Of a stretch of 59,188 nucleotides of DNA, positions 1-7,854 are shown in pieces. The stretch is from Eubacteriales bacterium. Lineage in GTDB: Bacteria; Bacillota_A; Clostridia; Christensenellales; Aristaeellaceae. The number at the start of each line of letters is the position of its first letter. The first letter of the stretch is position 1. Under the pieces are notes generated by a model. The model saw nothing but the letters and a program-made list of their open reading frames with translations. It made no database searches and was not told the DNA's origin. Made by a program: the position numbers and the translations under genes. The DNA lies in contig JARKQG010000016.1 in the NCBI GenBank assembly GCA_029974035.1, forward strand, positions 1 through 59,188. Reading direction: 5' to 3'.

Positions 1-423
1 CACCACCGGCGCGCCCGATTTAAGGGCGATCAGCGCCACGCCGCTCTCCATGGCGCGGCTGCCGGTCAGATCACGCCCGCCCTGGGGAAAGATGCCCAGC
101 ACCTCCCCCTCCCGGAGGACGGCGAGGGCCGTGCGCACGGCGGCCATGTCGGCGCTGCCGCGGCGCACGGAAAACGCGCCCAGCGCGCGAATGATCCACC
201 GCAGCAGCGGCACCCGGAACAATTCCGACTTGGCCATGAAGCGGATGCGGCGGCGCATCGAAACGCCCGCCGCCAGCGGGTCCAGCAGCGACAGGTGGTT
301 GCCGCACAGGATGACCGCGCCGGCCTCGGGCAGATTTTCCGCGCCGAACGCGGACAGCGGATAGATAAGCCAGAAGAACACGCGCATGACCGCCTTGGCA
401 AAGGCGTAAAACCAGGGCTTCAC
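1..423 (-). CDS. plsC: 1-acyl-sn-glycerol-3-phosphate acyltransferase (PlsC family), 3' part outside window
   Basis: Membrane-associated acyltransferase that transfers a second acyl chain to lysophosphatidic acid in phospholipid synthesis. Reading starts at a GTG (423) with VKPWFYAFAKAVMRVFF, a hydrophobic N-terminal segment. It then shows the family HX4D motif as NHLSLLD and the second block as GIFPQGGRD, a variant of FPEGTRS. The frame is open to base 1, so about 141 residues are seen and the C-terminus lies outside the window. The start codon overlaps the cmk stop as GTGA, which suggests translational coupling in a cmk-plsC operon, an arrangement found in other Firmicutes. The family call is firm; acyl specificity cannot be read. 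Confidence 0.9.
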   Translation of the reverse strand, partial: MKPWFYAFAKAVMRVFFWLIYPLSAFGAENLPEAGAVILCGNHLSLLDPLAAGVSMRRRIRFMAKSELFRVPLLRWIIRALGAFSVRRGSADMAAVRTALAVLREGEVLGIFPQGGRDLTGSRAMESGVALIALKSGAPVV

Positions 424-1112
424 GGGCAGCCCCCCTCATCCGCCGCACCGGCCCGCTCCCAAAGCAGCCGCAGAACCTCGCACACCGCCTCGTCGGCGGT
501 CAGCGCGCTGGCGTCCAACTCGACGGCGTCCTCCGCCCTGCGCAGCGGCGAGGAGGCGCGGGTGCTGTCGTCGTGGTCGCGCTTCAGGATCGCCTCCAGC
601 ACCTCCTGATAGGTATCCTTCGCGCCGACGGCGCGCATTTCGCGGAATCGGCGCGCGGCGCGCACGGCCGGGTCCGCCACGAGAAAGATCTTGAGCGTCG
701 CCTGGGGCAACACGCAGGTGCCGATGTCCCGCCCGTCCATCACCACGGAATGCCCCCGCGCGATGTCCCGCTGCATGTCCACCATGCGGCGCCGCACCTC
801 CGGCACCGCGGACACCTTGGAAGCGGCCGCGGATACCTCCGGCCGCCGGATTTCGTCGGACACGTCTCGCCCGGCGAGATACACCTTCTGAAGTCCGCCC
901 TCATAGCCCACGCGCACGTCGGCCGTCCGGGCCGCGCGGGCCACGGCCTCGGCGTGCGCCGGGTCCACGCCCTGTTCCAATACGAAGAGACCCACCGCGC
1001 GGTACATCGCGCCGGTGTCCAGATACAGCGCGCCGGTCCGCCTCGCCACCGCCCGCGCGATGGTGGATTTCCCGGCGCCCGAAGGTCCGTCGATTGCCAC
1101 GGAGAACGTCAT
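420..1112 (-). CDS. cmk: Cytidylate kinase
   Basis: Phosphorylates CMP/dCMP with ATP in cytosolic pyrimidine nucleotide metabolism. The 230-residue length matches the family. The P-loop is at the N-terminus (AIDGPSGAGKSTIA), followed by the typical LDTGAMYRA CMP-binding segment and, later, VVMDGRDIGTCVLP. The ATG at 1112 is preceded by a GGAGGTAG ribosome site. A sigma-A promoter lies about 100 bp upstream (see 1219-1247). It is the first gene of a minus-strand unit with plsC, overlapping it by 4 bp. Confidence 0.96.
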   Translation of the reverse strand: MTFSVAIDGPSGAGKSTIARAVARRTGALYLDTGAMYRAVGLFVLEQGVDPAHAEAVARAARTADVRVGYEGGLQKVYLAGRDVSDEIRRPEVSAAASKVSAVPEVRRRMVDMQRDIARGHSVVMDGRDIGTCVLPQATLKIFLVADPAVRAARRFREMRAVGAKDTYQEVLEAILKRDHDDSTRASSPLRRAEDAVELDASALTADEAVCEVLRLLWERAGAADEGGCP

Positions 1113-1218
1113 GAATCCCTACCTCCGACATTTGCGCCCGCGGCCGGCGGCTCTCCGCTCTCCCGCAAAGGGGCGTTGAAACCGGGCGCCGTCCGCGCTG
1201 CAGGCAAGCCTTCATTTC

Positions 1219-1247
1219 ATTATATCACATGTCCCTCAAGTTGCCAA
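1219..1247 (-). promoter_or_regulatory. Sigma-A-type promoter for cmk-plsC
   Basis: On the minus strand TTGGCA (1242-1247) is followed by a 17-bp spacer and TATAAT (1219-1224). It implies a leader of roughly 100 nt before the cmk ATG. Confidence 0.75.
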
Positions 1248-1331
1248 ATTCAATTTGTGTATTTCACGCATCCATTTTCGGGATCATTTTGGCAATTTTT
1301 TCGTGAAATTTGCGCAAGCAGAGTTCCCGAC

Positions 1332-1360
1332 TTGCATTTTTCTTTTTGATAGGGTATAAT
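1332..1360 (+). promoter_or_regulatory. Sigma-A-type promoter for the RpiR-type regulator
   Basis: TTGCAT (1332-1337), 17-bp spacer, TATAAT (1355-1360), about 40 bp upstream of the ATG at 1401. Together with 1219-1247 it makes this 288-bp gap a divergent promoter region. Confidence 0.8.
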
Positions 1361-1400
1361 TTCGTGTACAAGCCGCATTACCTTCCGGGAGGATTTAGGG

Positions 1401-2267
1401 ATGGACAACGCACAGGAACTGATCTCGCGCCTCAACCACAGCGGCAAAAAACTGTCTAAAAGTCACCGGCGCATCGCTGAATGCATCGTCAGTCACTACG
1501 ATAAGGCCGCGTTTATGACCGCCTCCAGACTGGGCGAATACGTGGGTGTCAGCGAGTCCACCGTGGTCCGCTTTGCCGCGGCCCTGGGCTACGAGGGGTA
1601 CCCGCAGCTGCAAAAGGCACTGCAGGAATTGATCCGCCACCGGCTGACCGCCTCGCAGCGCTTTGAGATGACCGGCGACATGGACCACGCGCAGGTGCTC
1701 TCGAAGGTGCTCAAGGCGGATATCCAGAACATCCGCGCCACGCTGGACGAGCTCAACATCAGCGTGTTTGAGGAAGTGGTGGAACAGCTGCTCTCCGCCC
1801 GTACGATCTACGTGCTGGGGCTTCGGGCCAGCGCGCCGCTGGCGCAGTTTCTGGGCCACTACCTGAGCTACATCTTCCCCACGGTCCACGTGGTCACCTC
1901 CGGCGTCAGCGATATCTTCGAGCAGCTGGCGCACGTCGCGGAGGGCGACGTGCTGGTGGGCATCAGCTTTCCGCGCTACACCAGCCGCACCATCGAGGGC
2001 ATGGAACTGGCCCGCGAAAAGGGCGCGACGCTGGTGGCCATCACCGACGGTCCGCTGTCCCCGCTGCACGCCACCAGCGATTTGTGCCTGACCGCCAAGA
2101 GCGACATGGCCTCCTTTGTGGACTCCCTGGCCGCGCCGCTCTCCCTCATCAACGCGCTGATCGTCGCGCTCAGCCAGCGCAAGCGCCAGCAGGTGGCCGC
2201 CAACTTCAACCAGCTGGAGGAAATATGGGCGCAGTACAACGTGTACCTGAGCAAGAACGGCGAGTGA
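1401..2267 (+). CDS. MurR/RpiR family transcriptional regulator
   Basis: Cytosolic DNA-binding regulator of 288 residues with an N-terminal RpiR helix-turn-helix (about residues 5-80; GVSESTVVRFAAALGYEGYPQLQ is the recognition region). A C-terminal SIS sugar-phosphate-binding domain follows (about 125-260; YVLGLRASAPLAQFLGHYL and GISFPRYTSRTIEGM). Family members usually sense phosphosugars or amino sugars; no ligand can be inferred because no sugar operon is adjacent. The ATG at 1401 has GGGAGG upstream. The stop overlaps the next start as GTGA, so the flavoprotein is probably co-translated. Confidence 0.93.
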   Translation: MDNAQELISRLNHSGKKLSKSHRRIAECIVSHYDKAAFMTASRLGEYVGVSESTVVRFAAALGYEGYPQLQKALQELIRHRLTASQRFEMTGDMDHAQVLSKVLKADIQNIRATLDELNISVFEEVVEQLLSARTIYVLGLRASAPLAQFLGHYLSYIFPTVHVVTSGVSDIFEQLAHVAEGDVLVGISFPRYTSRTIEGMELAREKGATLVAITDGPLSPLHATSDLCLTAKSDMASFVDSLAAPLSLINALIVALSQRKRQQVAANFNQLEEIWAQYNVYLSKNGE

Positions 2268-3511
2268 GCGCCCCGCGGGTCGTGGTCATCGGCGGCGGCC
2301 CCGCCGGCATGATGGCGGCGCTCTACGCCGCGCAAAACGGCGCCTCCGCCATGCTGCTGGAACGAAACGACAAACTGGGCAAGAAACTCTACATCACCGG
2401 CAAGGGCCGCTGCAACTTGACCAACGCGGCGCCGCCCGAGCTTTTTATGCGCAATATTGTGCGAAACCCGCGCTTTTTGTATTCGGCGCTGGACGCGCTG
2501 GACAACGACGCATTGATGGGGCTGATCGAAAGCGCGGGCACGCCGCTCAAAATTGAGCGGGGCGGCCGCGTTTTTCCCGTTTCCGACCATGCCAGCGACG
2601 TGACCCGGGCGCTGGAATCGGCCCTCCGGCGCGCGGGCGCCGGGATGGTCATGGGCTGCGGCGCGTCGGGAATTCTGATCCGGGACGGCCGGGTGGCCGG
2701 CGTGACGCTGGACGACGGGCGCGCTTTGGAAGCCCAGGCGGTGGTGGTGGCCACCGGGGGGCTTTCCTACCCCTCCACCGGTTCCACCGGCGACGGGCTT
2801 CGCTTTGCCGAGGCCGCGGGCCACGCGGTTCATCCCCCGCTGCCCGCGCTGGTGCCCATCGAAACAGAGGAAGCATGGCCCCGCGCCGCCATGGGCATCT
2901 CCCTCAAAAACGTGCGGCTGACCGCGCTGGTGAAGGGCAAGAAAATTTTTGCCGAGCAGGGGGAACTGATGCTGACCCACTTCGGCCTCTCCGGCCCGCT
3001 GGCGCTGACGCTGTCCAGCCTGCTGCCGGAGGAGCCCGCCGGCGCCCGCCTTCTGATCGACCTCAAGCCCGCGCTGGACGAAGCCACGCTGGATGCGCGG
3101 CTGATCCGGGACTTTGCCCAGGCCCCTCGCAAGGGGCTGATCTCGGCGCTGGACGGTCTGGCGCCCCACAATCTGGCGCTGGCGGTGGCGGAACTTGCGG
3201 GGCTGTCGCCGGCCAAGCCCATCCACTCGGTCACGCAGGCGGAGCGCCGGGCGCTGATCGCGGTCCTCAAGGGCATGGGGCTGACCGTGCGCGGCCTTCG
3301 CGGCTTTGGCGAGGCGGTGATTACCCGGGGCGGCGTGGACGTCAAGCAGGTCAGTCCCTCGACGATGCAGTCCCGGCTGATTGAGGGGCTGTTCTTTGCC
3401 GGCGAGGTGCTGGACGTGGACGCGCTGACCGGCGGCTTCAATTTGCAAATTGCGTTCTCCACCGGCGCGCTGGCCGGCATGAGCGCCGCCGCGCTGAGCG
3501 CATCCGACTGA
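2264..3511 (+). CDS. BaiN/HI0933-family NAD(P)/FAD-dependent oxidoreductase
   Basis: Flavoprotein of about 415 residues. The N-terminal Rossmann motif VVVIGGGPAGMMAALYAAQ binds FAD, and GKKLYITGKGRCNLTN is the hallmark of the HI0933/BaiN family. The C-terminal SGEVLDVDALTGGFN-type block is also present (FAGEVLDVDALTGGFNLQIA). Some relatives reduce bile acid intermediates or other enoates, but most have no known substrate, so the reaction here is open. I chose the GTG at 2264 because it begins right before the Rossmann strand and overlaps the upstream stop. A longer in-frame extension to 2084 lies inside the regulator gene and has no family similarity. Confidence 0.88.
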   Translation: MSAPRVVVIGGGPAGMMAALYAAQNGASAMLLERNDKLGKKLYITGKGRCNLTNAAPPELFMRNIVRNPRFLYSALDALDNDALMGLIESAGTPLKIERGGRVFPVSDHASDVTRALESALRRAGAGMVMGCGASGILIRDGRVAGVTLDDGRALEAQAVVVATGGLSYPSTGSTGDGLRFAEAAGHAVHPPLPALVPIETEEAWPRAAMGISLKNVRLTALVKGKKIFAEQGELMLTHFGLSGPLALTLSSLLPEEPAGARLLIDLKPALDEATLDARLIRDFAQAPRKGLISALDGLAPHNLALAVAELAGLSPAKPIHSVTQAERRALIAVLKGMGLTVRGLRGFGEAVITRGGVDVKQVSPSTMQSRLIEGLFFAGEVLDVDALTGGFNLQIAFSTGALAGMSAAALSASD

Positions 3512-3527
3512 AAGGCGGGCAAAGAGC

Positions 3528-3974
3528 ATGGAAAACCAGGGCATCGGAAGTCCCAGCGAAAACATCTCCGGCAGCCGCGTCACGGCGCGGGCCGCAATCA
3601 TGATCTGCCTCACCCGCTCCCGCGACGAGGAACGCGCCCTCAAGGCCCAACTGGCCACCGAGGACGTGCGCGCCGCCGCCGTGGATTATGGCGGCGAGTT
3701 CATCCCCTCCATCATGAAAATCGTCGAGCGCGCGGTGGTGGCCGCCAAGCGCGAGGGCGTGATCGCCTCCAGCCAGTACCACGAGGAGGGCTCGGTGGCG
3801 GGCGCGGCCCACGAGGCGCTGATGCAGGTGAGCGCCAAGGCCACCGGCCTCAACGTCGGCGGCAAAATCGGCATCGCCCGTTCGGGCAACAACGTGTCGG
3901 TGGCGGTCTTTTTCGGCATTGGCCTACTGCACCTCAATGAAATGGCGGTGGCCGTGGGCCACCGCGCAATCTGA
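3528..3974 (+). CDS. hutP: HutP-like RNA-binding antiterminator
   Basis: 148 residues, the usual HutP length. In Bacillus, HutP with L-histidine and Mg2+ binds the hut mRNA leader and prevents termination. Visible family features are the HEEGSVAGAAHEAL block, whose two histidines correspond to the metal/histidine region, and the C-terminal GKIGIARSGNNVSVAVFFGIGLLHLNEMAVAVGHRAI core (both parts of one conserved region). It lies 16 bp after the flavoprotein gene. No histidine-utilisation gene is in the window, so its RNA target is unknown. Its last codons encode a palindrome that is repeated twice downstream (see 3945-4232). Confidence 0.9.
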   Translation: MENQGIGSPSENISGSRVTARAAIMICLTRSRDEERALKAQLATEDVRAAAVDYGGEFIPSIMKIVERAVVAAKREGVIASSQYHEEGSVAGAAHEALMQVSAKATGLNVGGKIGIARSGNNVSVAVFFGIGLLHLNEMAVAVGHRAI

Positions 3975-4232
3975 CGTTGAAATGGCGGTGGCCATGGGCC
4001 ACCGCCCAGGGCATCAAAAAACCCTGCGAGGTTTTTTGATGCGAAGAAAAGTGGCTGCGCACACCTGAAATCCTCCGGGATTTCCGGGCGGTGTGCTGAC
4101 GTATGGTGTTGTTTAATCCATCAGTGTGCGCACTGATGGATTAAACGCGTTCCCGGCGCGCCGGTCGCCGGGAACGGTTGAAGCCCTTTGGGGACTTTGC
4201 GGGTGGTCTGTGCGGTGGCCGTGGGCCACCGC
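3945..4232. repeat. Three copies of a 21-bp palindrome flanking intergenic repeat copy A
   Basis: A 9-bp-stem palindrome (GCGGTGGCC, three-base loop GTG or ATG, GGCCACCGC) occurs at 3945-3965 (inside the hutP 3' end), 3985-4005 and 4212-4232. The first and third copies share the following bases (GCAATCTG and ACAATCTG). The outer copies therefore look like a direct duplication on both sides of the 199-bp element, as would follow from its insertion or from local recombination. Confidence 0.7.
4011..4209 (+). repeat. Structured intergenic repeat, copy A (about 199 bp)
   Basis: Nearly identical (about 95% by eye) to the reverse complement of 22363-22560. It is a chain of palindromes: 4011-4023/4030-4042 (13-bp stem, A/T-rich arms); 4059-4065/4090-4096 with an inner stem; 4111-4126/4131-4146 (16-bp perfect stem, tetraloop TGCG); and 4148-4157/4167-4176 (10-bp stem). 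Both copies lie between convergent genes. The first hairpin ends in a run of T and could act as a terminator. I do not recognise the family. Confidence 0.85.
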
Positions 4233-4257
4233 ACAATCTGTTGTTCGGCAACGCCGG

Positions 4258-5544
4258 TCACGCGCCCGGGTTTTCGCTCGGAACTTCGCCCGGACGCAGG
4301 CCCTCCGGACGTTCGCCCGCGGGAGCACCCTCCGGGCGCTCGCCGCCGAAGCCGCCACCCATGCGTCCGGCCATCTCGTCGGCATATTCGATTTCCTCGC
4401 CAGGTTCGTAGGCGGTGATGTCCAGATACAGCCCGTTTTCCGCCGTGCCCGTAATCTCCCCGCCGGAATACAGCGTGTATTCGCCCGCCTCCAGCGCGGG
4501 CAGCGCAAAGACGATGTGCTGATAGGCGCTTGGCATGGCGTAGGCCAGACGCGCCTTGCCGTCCGGGTCCACCGCGGTCACGGTCTGCTGCGCGGCCTCG
4601 CCAAACTGCGCGGCCTCGCCAAACTGCGCGACCATCAGCTGTACGCCGGCGCCGGCGGTGATTTCGTCGTACATGTTCCCGGCGGCGACCACGGTGCCCC
4701 CGTTGACGGTGGTGCCCAGGTCGGCATCCAGGCCGCTGTCCATGCTGCTCGGGTGGCTGAGGGCGACCACGGTGCCCCCGTTTATGACAATGCTGCCGTT
4801 TGAATCCATGCCGTCGCCCTCGTTCTGCGGGTCGGTATCCACCTGCAGAAAGAGCGTTCCGGCGTTGACGGTGATGACCGCCACCTCGTCCTCCGAGGCG
4901 TTGACCGGGTCGTCGTTGGCGGTGACGTTGATCGTCCCCCCGTTAAAGGTCAGGTGTCCGAATTTGACTTCGATGCCTTCGTTGTCACCCGTCAGGTTCA
5001 GCGCGCCCTCGCCCTCAAAGCCCAGCGAAATGCTCGAGCTGATGGCGCCGTCGCTGTCGATGCCGTCCTCTTCCTCCGCCACGGCGTGCGAACCGCTCAG
5101 TTCATTGGCCGACCCGGCCGCCAGCTCCAGCGTCACGCCGTACTCGCCCGCCGTGCGCGGATCCAGGCCGGACCGCACCAGGATCGCCGGCGCCGTGCGG
5201 CAGGAAAGCGTCACGCCGTCCAGAATCACGCGCACCCGGGCATCCTCCGGGGCGGCGACAACGATCTGCCCATCCGAAAGGCTGCCGGTTATGCGGTAGG
5301 TTCCGGCGGCCGTGATTGTCACCACGGTGTTTTCCACGCCCGCCAGCGCCTCGCCCACGTCCTCGTGGGTTTCGACTTTGGCGGATACGTAGACGGCCGC
5401 CGTCGCGTCGGTCGGCGCGGCGGTTCCGTCCACGGTGATGCCGTCGCCCAGCGCGATGAGGGTCTCCGACTCCGCCAGCGCCCAGGCGGGCGCAGCCAGG
5501 AGCAGCGCCAGCAAAAAACAGGTCAGCCATTTCAAGGGTTTCAT
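4258..5544 (-). CDS. Secreted carbohydrate-binding domain protein (Cthe_2159/DUF4353-like)
   Basis: 428 residues with an N-terminal signal peptide (MKPLKWLTCFLLALLLAAPAW, cleavage near residue 24). The body is a repetitive parallel-beta-helix-like region (about 90-330) with recurring NGGTI/VxV and DGIDSDG/DGMDSNG motifs. These match the Cthe_2159 family, whose characterised member binds cellulose and acidic sugars. The C-terminal tail is Gly/Glu/Pro-rich (GGGFGGERPEGAPAGERPEG) and probably disordered. QFGEAA is tandemly duplicated at about residues 307-318 (DNA near 4597-4632), a recent in-frame duplication. AGGAGG lies just before the ATG at 5544. It is likely exported and wall-associated; the ligand is not known. 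Confidence 0.85.
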   Translation of the reverse strand: MKPLKWLTCFLLALLLAAPAWALAESETLIALGDGITVDGTAAPTDATAAVYVSAKVETHEDVGEALAGVENTVVTITAAGTYRITGSLSDGQIVVAAPEDARVRVILDGVTLSCRTAPAILVRSGLDPRTAGEYGVTLELAAGSANELSGSHAVAEEEDGIDSDGAISSSISLGFEGEGALNLTGDNEGIEVKFGHLTFNGGTINVTANDDPVNASEDEVAVITVNAGTLFLQVDTDPQNEGDGMDSNGSIVINGGTVVALSHPSSMDSGLDADLGTTVNGGTVVAAGNMYDEITAGAGVQLMVAQFGEAAQFGEAAQQTVTAVDPDGKARLAYAMPSAYQHIVFALPALEAGEYTLYSGGEITGTAENGLYLDITAYEPGEEIEYADEMAGRMGGGFGGERPEGAPAGERPEGLRPGEVPSENPGA

Positions 5545-5652
5545 TTATCTTCCTCCTGAATCTTGGGTTAATTCCCATGGAATGGCTTTACGATAGCAGG
5601 CATTTGCGGCAAATCTGTGTTGCAGCTTTTTACAAATGGAAAACAAGCGCCT

Positions 5653-6420
5653 CTACAGGCGAAGCCCGAAGTACTCCAGCACGATGCTGACCAGAATCAG
5701 CCCCATCACGATCACCATCGCCACGCGGATCAGCTTTGCGCCCACCACCAGCGCCAGCTTCGCCCCCAGGTATCCCCCCGCCGCCGAGCACAGCATTGCG
5801 GGCACCGCCAGCGGGAACAGCACGTTTCCGCTGAGCAACAGCGAAACCATCGCCGCCACGTTGGAGGCCAGATTCGTCAGCTTCGCCGCGCCCGACGCGC
5901 TCACCGCGTCCATTTTCAAAAGCCATGTGAACAGCAAAATCAGAATCGTGCCGGTGCCCGGGCCAAAAAAACCGTCGTAGAATCCGACGACAAGGCCGAT
6001 CGCCGGGCAGAGCGCCAGCTTGCCCCGGGTCATCGGCCGGGATTCCCCGTCGCCGACGCGCCCGAACACCAACAAAAGCCCCGCGGCGGGCAGCGCCACG
6101 AGAAGAAACGCGCGCATCCACTGATCGCTGACGTGGCGCAGCACCTCGGCCCCGAGATAGGAGCCCGGCAGCGCCCCCGCCGCGGCCAGGAGCGCCGGCG
6201 CATAGGGCATGCGCCCGCTTCGGATAAACCGGATCGTCGCCATCAGCGATCCGAACATCGCGGAAAACTTGTTGCTGCCGGAGGCCGCAACCGGCGTCAG
6301 CCCCGCCTTCAGGTAGGCGGGCAGGGAGATCACGCCGCCGCCCCCGGCGATGGCGTCCATCGTCGCCGCCAGAAACGCCAGCGGCAGCACAATCCAGTAC
6401 ATTCCGGCGGTCACTTCCAA
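5653..6420 (-). CDS. TSUP (TauE/SafE) family membrane permease
   Basis: About 255 residues with seven to eight hydrophobic segments. The TSUP signature is present in both halves: FLAATMDAIAGGGGVISLPAYL near the N-terminus and VGFYDGFFGPGTGTILILLF midway. The family exports or imports sulfonates, sulfite or other small anions; the substrate is not deducible. I start at TTG 6420, which follows GGAGGGGG by 8 nt; ATG 6402 is an alternative that loses only six residues. Longer in-frame starts have no hydrophobic or family sequence. The next gene upstream is divergent. Confidence 0.85.
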   Translation of the reverse strand: MEVTAGMYWIVLPLAFLAATMDAIAGGGGVISLPAYLKAGLTPVAASGSNKFSAMFGSLMATIRFIRSGRMPYAPALLAAAGALPGSYLGAEVLRHVSDQWMRAFLLVALPAAGLLLVFGRVGDGESRPMTRGKLALCPAIGLVVGFYDGFFGPGTGTILILLFTWLLKMDAVSASGAAKLTNLASNVAAMVSLLLSGNVLFPLAVPAMLCSAAGGYLGAKLALVVGAKLIRVAMVIVMGLILVSIVLEYFGLRL

Positions 6421-6505
6421 CCCGCACGCCCCCTCCGACTGTAAAACGATAAGGCTTTCTTTCCCGGCGCCCGTCTTTCCTGCCGCATCCCGGGTAAAAT
6501 AATGG

Positions 6506-6535
6506 TTGCGCGCCGGCGCGTCCCTGGGGTAGAAT
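6506..6535 (+). promoter_or_regulatory. Sigma-A-type promoter for the Fe-ADH-like gene
   Basis: TTGCGC (6506-6511), 18-bp spacer, TAGAAT (6530-6535), followed by GGAGGG at 6554-6559 and ATG 6566. Confidence 0.65.
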
Positions 6536-6565
6536 AGCTGTTGTACTTGAAACGGAGGGTTGCGC

Positions 6566-7726
6566 ATGCCGGTATCCCTTGCCATGAAGGGCGATCGTCT
6601 CTTGTTTTCCGGGCTCAAATGCGCCTGCGGCGGAGCGCATCAGGTGCCGACGCAGGATCTGTACATCGCTCGGGACGCGGCCAAAAAGCTACCCCGCTTT
6701 CTCAAAAAGCGCGATTTGGGCCGGAAGGCCGTGCTGGTCAGCGACCGGGCGGGCTTTGACGCCGCGGGCGCGCGCGCGCTGGCGGCGCTGCGCGCGGAGG
6801 GCTTCGAGGTCGCGCCGATTCTTCTGACCCACCCTTTGGCGGACGAGCGCGCGCTGGGCGAAGTGATGCTCACCATGCGCATGGACACCGAATGCTTCAT
6901 CGGCGTGGGCGCGGAGGCGGTGGCCGCCGTCACCCGCGCCGCCGCCGCCCAGACCGAGCGGCCCGCGGCCCTCGTCGTCACCAGGCCCGACGGCTGCGGC
7001 TACCTGACCCGGGAGGCGCCGATGCTGTTCCGGGGCGAACCGGTGACGCTGCCCGCGGTGGCGGCGGAAATCGTCGCCTTTGATCTGAACGCGCTGACCG
7101 AGGCCCCGCCGGAGGCCTATGCCCAGGGGCTGATGGACCTGGCCGCCTGCCACCTGGCGCGGGCCGACTGGGCCGCGTTGAAGCTGCTCCGGGGCGACGC
7201 CTACTGTCCGCTCTGCGCGGATATGGCGGCGGAGGCGGCCCAGCGCGCCTTTGACGCCGCGGACCGGATGGCCGGGCGCGGCGAGGAAGGGGCGCGCGCA
7301 CTGGCGGAATCGCTGCTCATGGCCGGCGTCGCGGCCTTCGTGTCGGGCGGCGGGCGGCCGGTGTCCGGCGCGGCGCAGCGCATGGCGCGCCGCGCGGCGC
7401 CGGAGGGCACGGGCTATGCCGGAGCGCTCTGCGCCGCCGTACCCGCGCTCCTTGACGCCTACCGGAGCTACGATCCGCCGGGCGCTTCCGAAGCGGATGG
7501 AAGCGCCGCCGCGCGGGGTGCGCTGGCCGCCCACGAAGGCGCGCTCCGCCAGGTGCTCCAGCGCCTGCCCGAAGGCGCGGCAGTCGCCGAAGCCGTCTTC
7601 AGGGTTGCGCCGGGCCTGCGTGCCGCGCCCGCGCCGCTTTGCAGCACCGATGTCCCCGGCGATATCGCCGCTTGCGAAACCCTGATAGACTTCGCGGCGC
7701 TGGCCGGATGCCCGCTGTGTCCGTGA
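6566..7726 (+). CDS. Degenerate sn-glycerol-1-phosphate dehydrogenase-like (Fe-ADH_2) protein
   Basis: 386 residues. The N-terminal CACGGAH cysteine cluster, the VPTQDLYIARDAAKKLP opening and the Rossmann-like region with GVGAEAVAAVTRAAA fit the EgsA/AraM branch of iron-containing alcohol dehydrogenases. The aspartate-containing helix is kept as GLMDLAACHLARADW. The two histidine metal-ligand blocks expected further on are replaced (SGAAQRMARR, and GYAGALCAAVPALL), and only one His occurs after about residue 195. The protein has instead gained CPLC at residue 213 and CPLCP at its end. It may be a pseudoenzyme or bind its metal differently. It is preceded by its own promoter and GGAGGG. Confidence 0.7.
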   Translation: MPVSLAMKGDRLLFSGLKCACGGAHQVPTQDLYIARDAAKKLPRFLKKRDLGRKAVLVSDRAGFDAAGARALAALRAEGFEVAPILLTHPLADERALGEVMLTMRMDTECFIGVGAEAVAAVTRAAAAQTERPAALVVTRPDGCGYLTREAPMLFRGEPVTLPAVAAEIVAFDLNALTEAPPEAYAQGLMDLAACHLARADWAALKLLRGDAYCPLCADMAAEAAQRAFDAADRMAGRGEEGARALAESLLMAGVAAFVSGGGRPVSGAAQRMARRAAPEGTGYAGALCAAVPALLDAYRSYDPPGASEADGSAAARGALAAHEGALRQVLQRLPEGAAVAEAVFRVAPGLRAAPAPLCSTDVPGDIAACETLIDFAALAGCPLCP

Positions 7727-7774
7727 TTTTTCCATGAAATCCGCCCGGAAAACCCGTTTTTCACAAAATTTGTG

Positions 7775-7803
7775 TTGTCAAGCCGCGCCGGCTGTGCTAT
7801 ACT
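7775..7803 (+). promoter_or_regulatory. Sigma-A-type promoter for secG
   Basis: TTGTCA (7775-7780), 17-bp spacer, TATACT (7798-7803), 51 bp before the secG ATG. Confidence 0.75.
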
Positions 7804-7854
7804 AGTTTGGCTTACGCATGGTACGCCGTGTCACATCGCTAAGGAGGGTTCTTC

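Noticed and set aside
4113..4803. Protein-coding frames running through the 199-bp repeat (also at 22009-22479)
   Set aside because: Both copies give the same peptide only because the DNA is repeated. The frames run into antisense of real genes, lack ribosome sites and cross strong hairpins.
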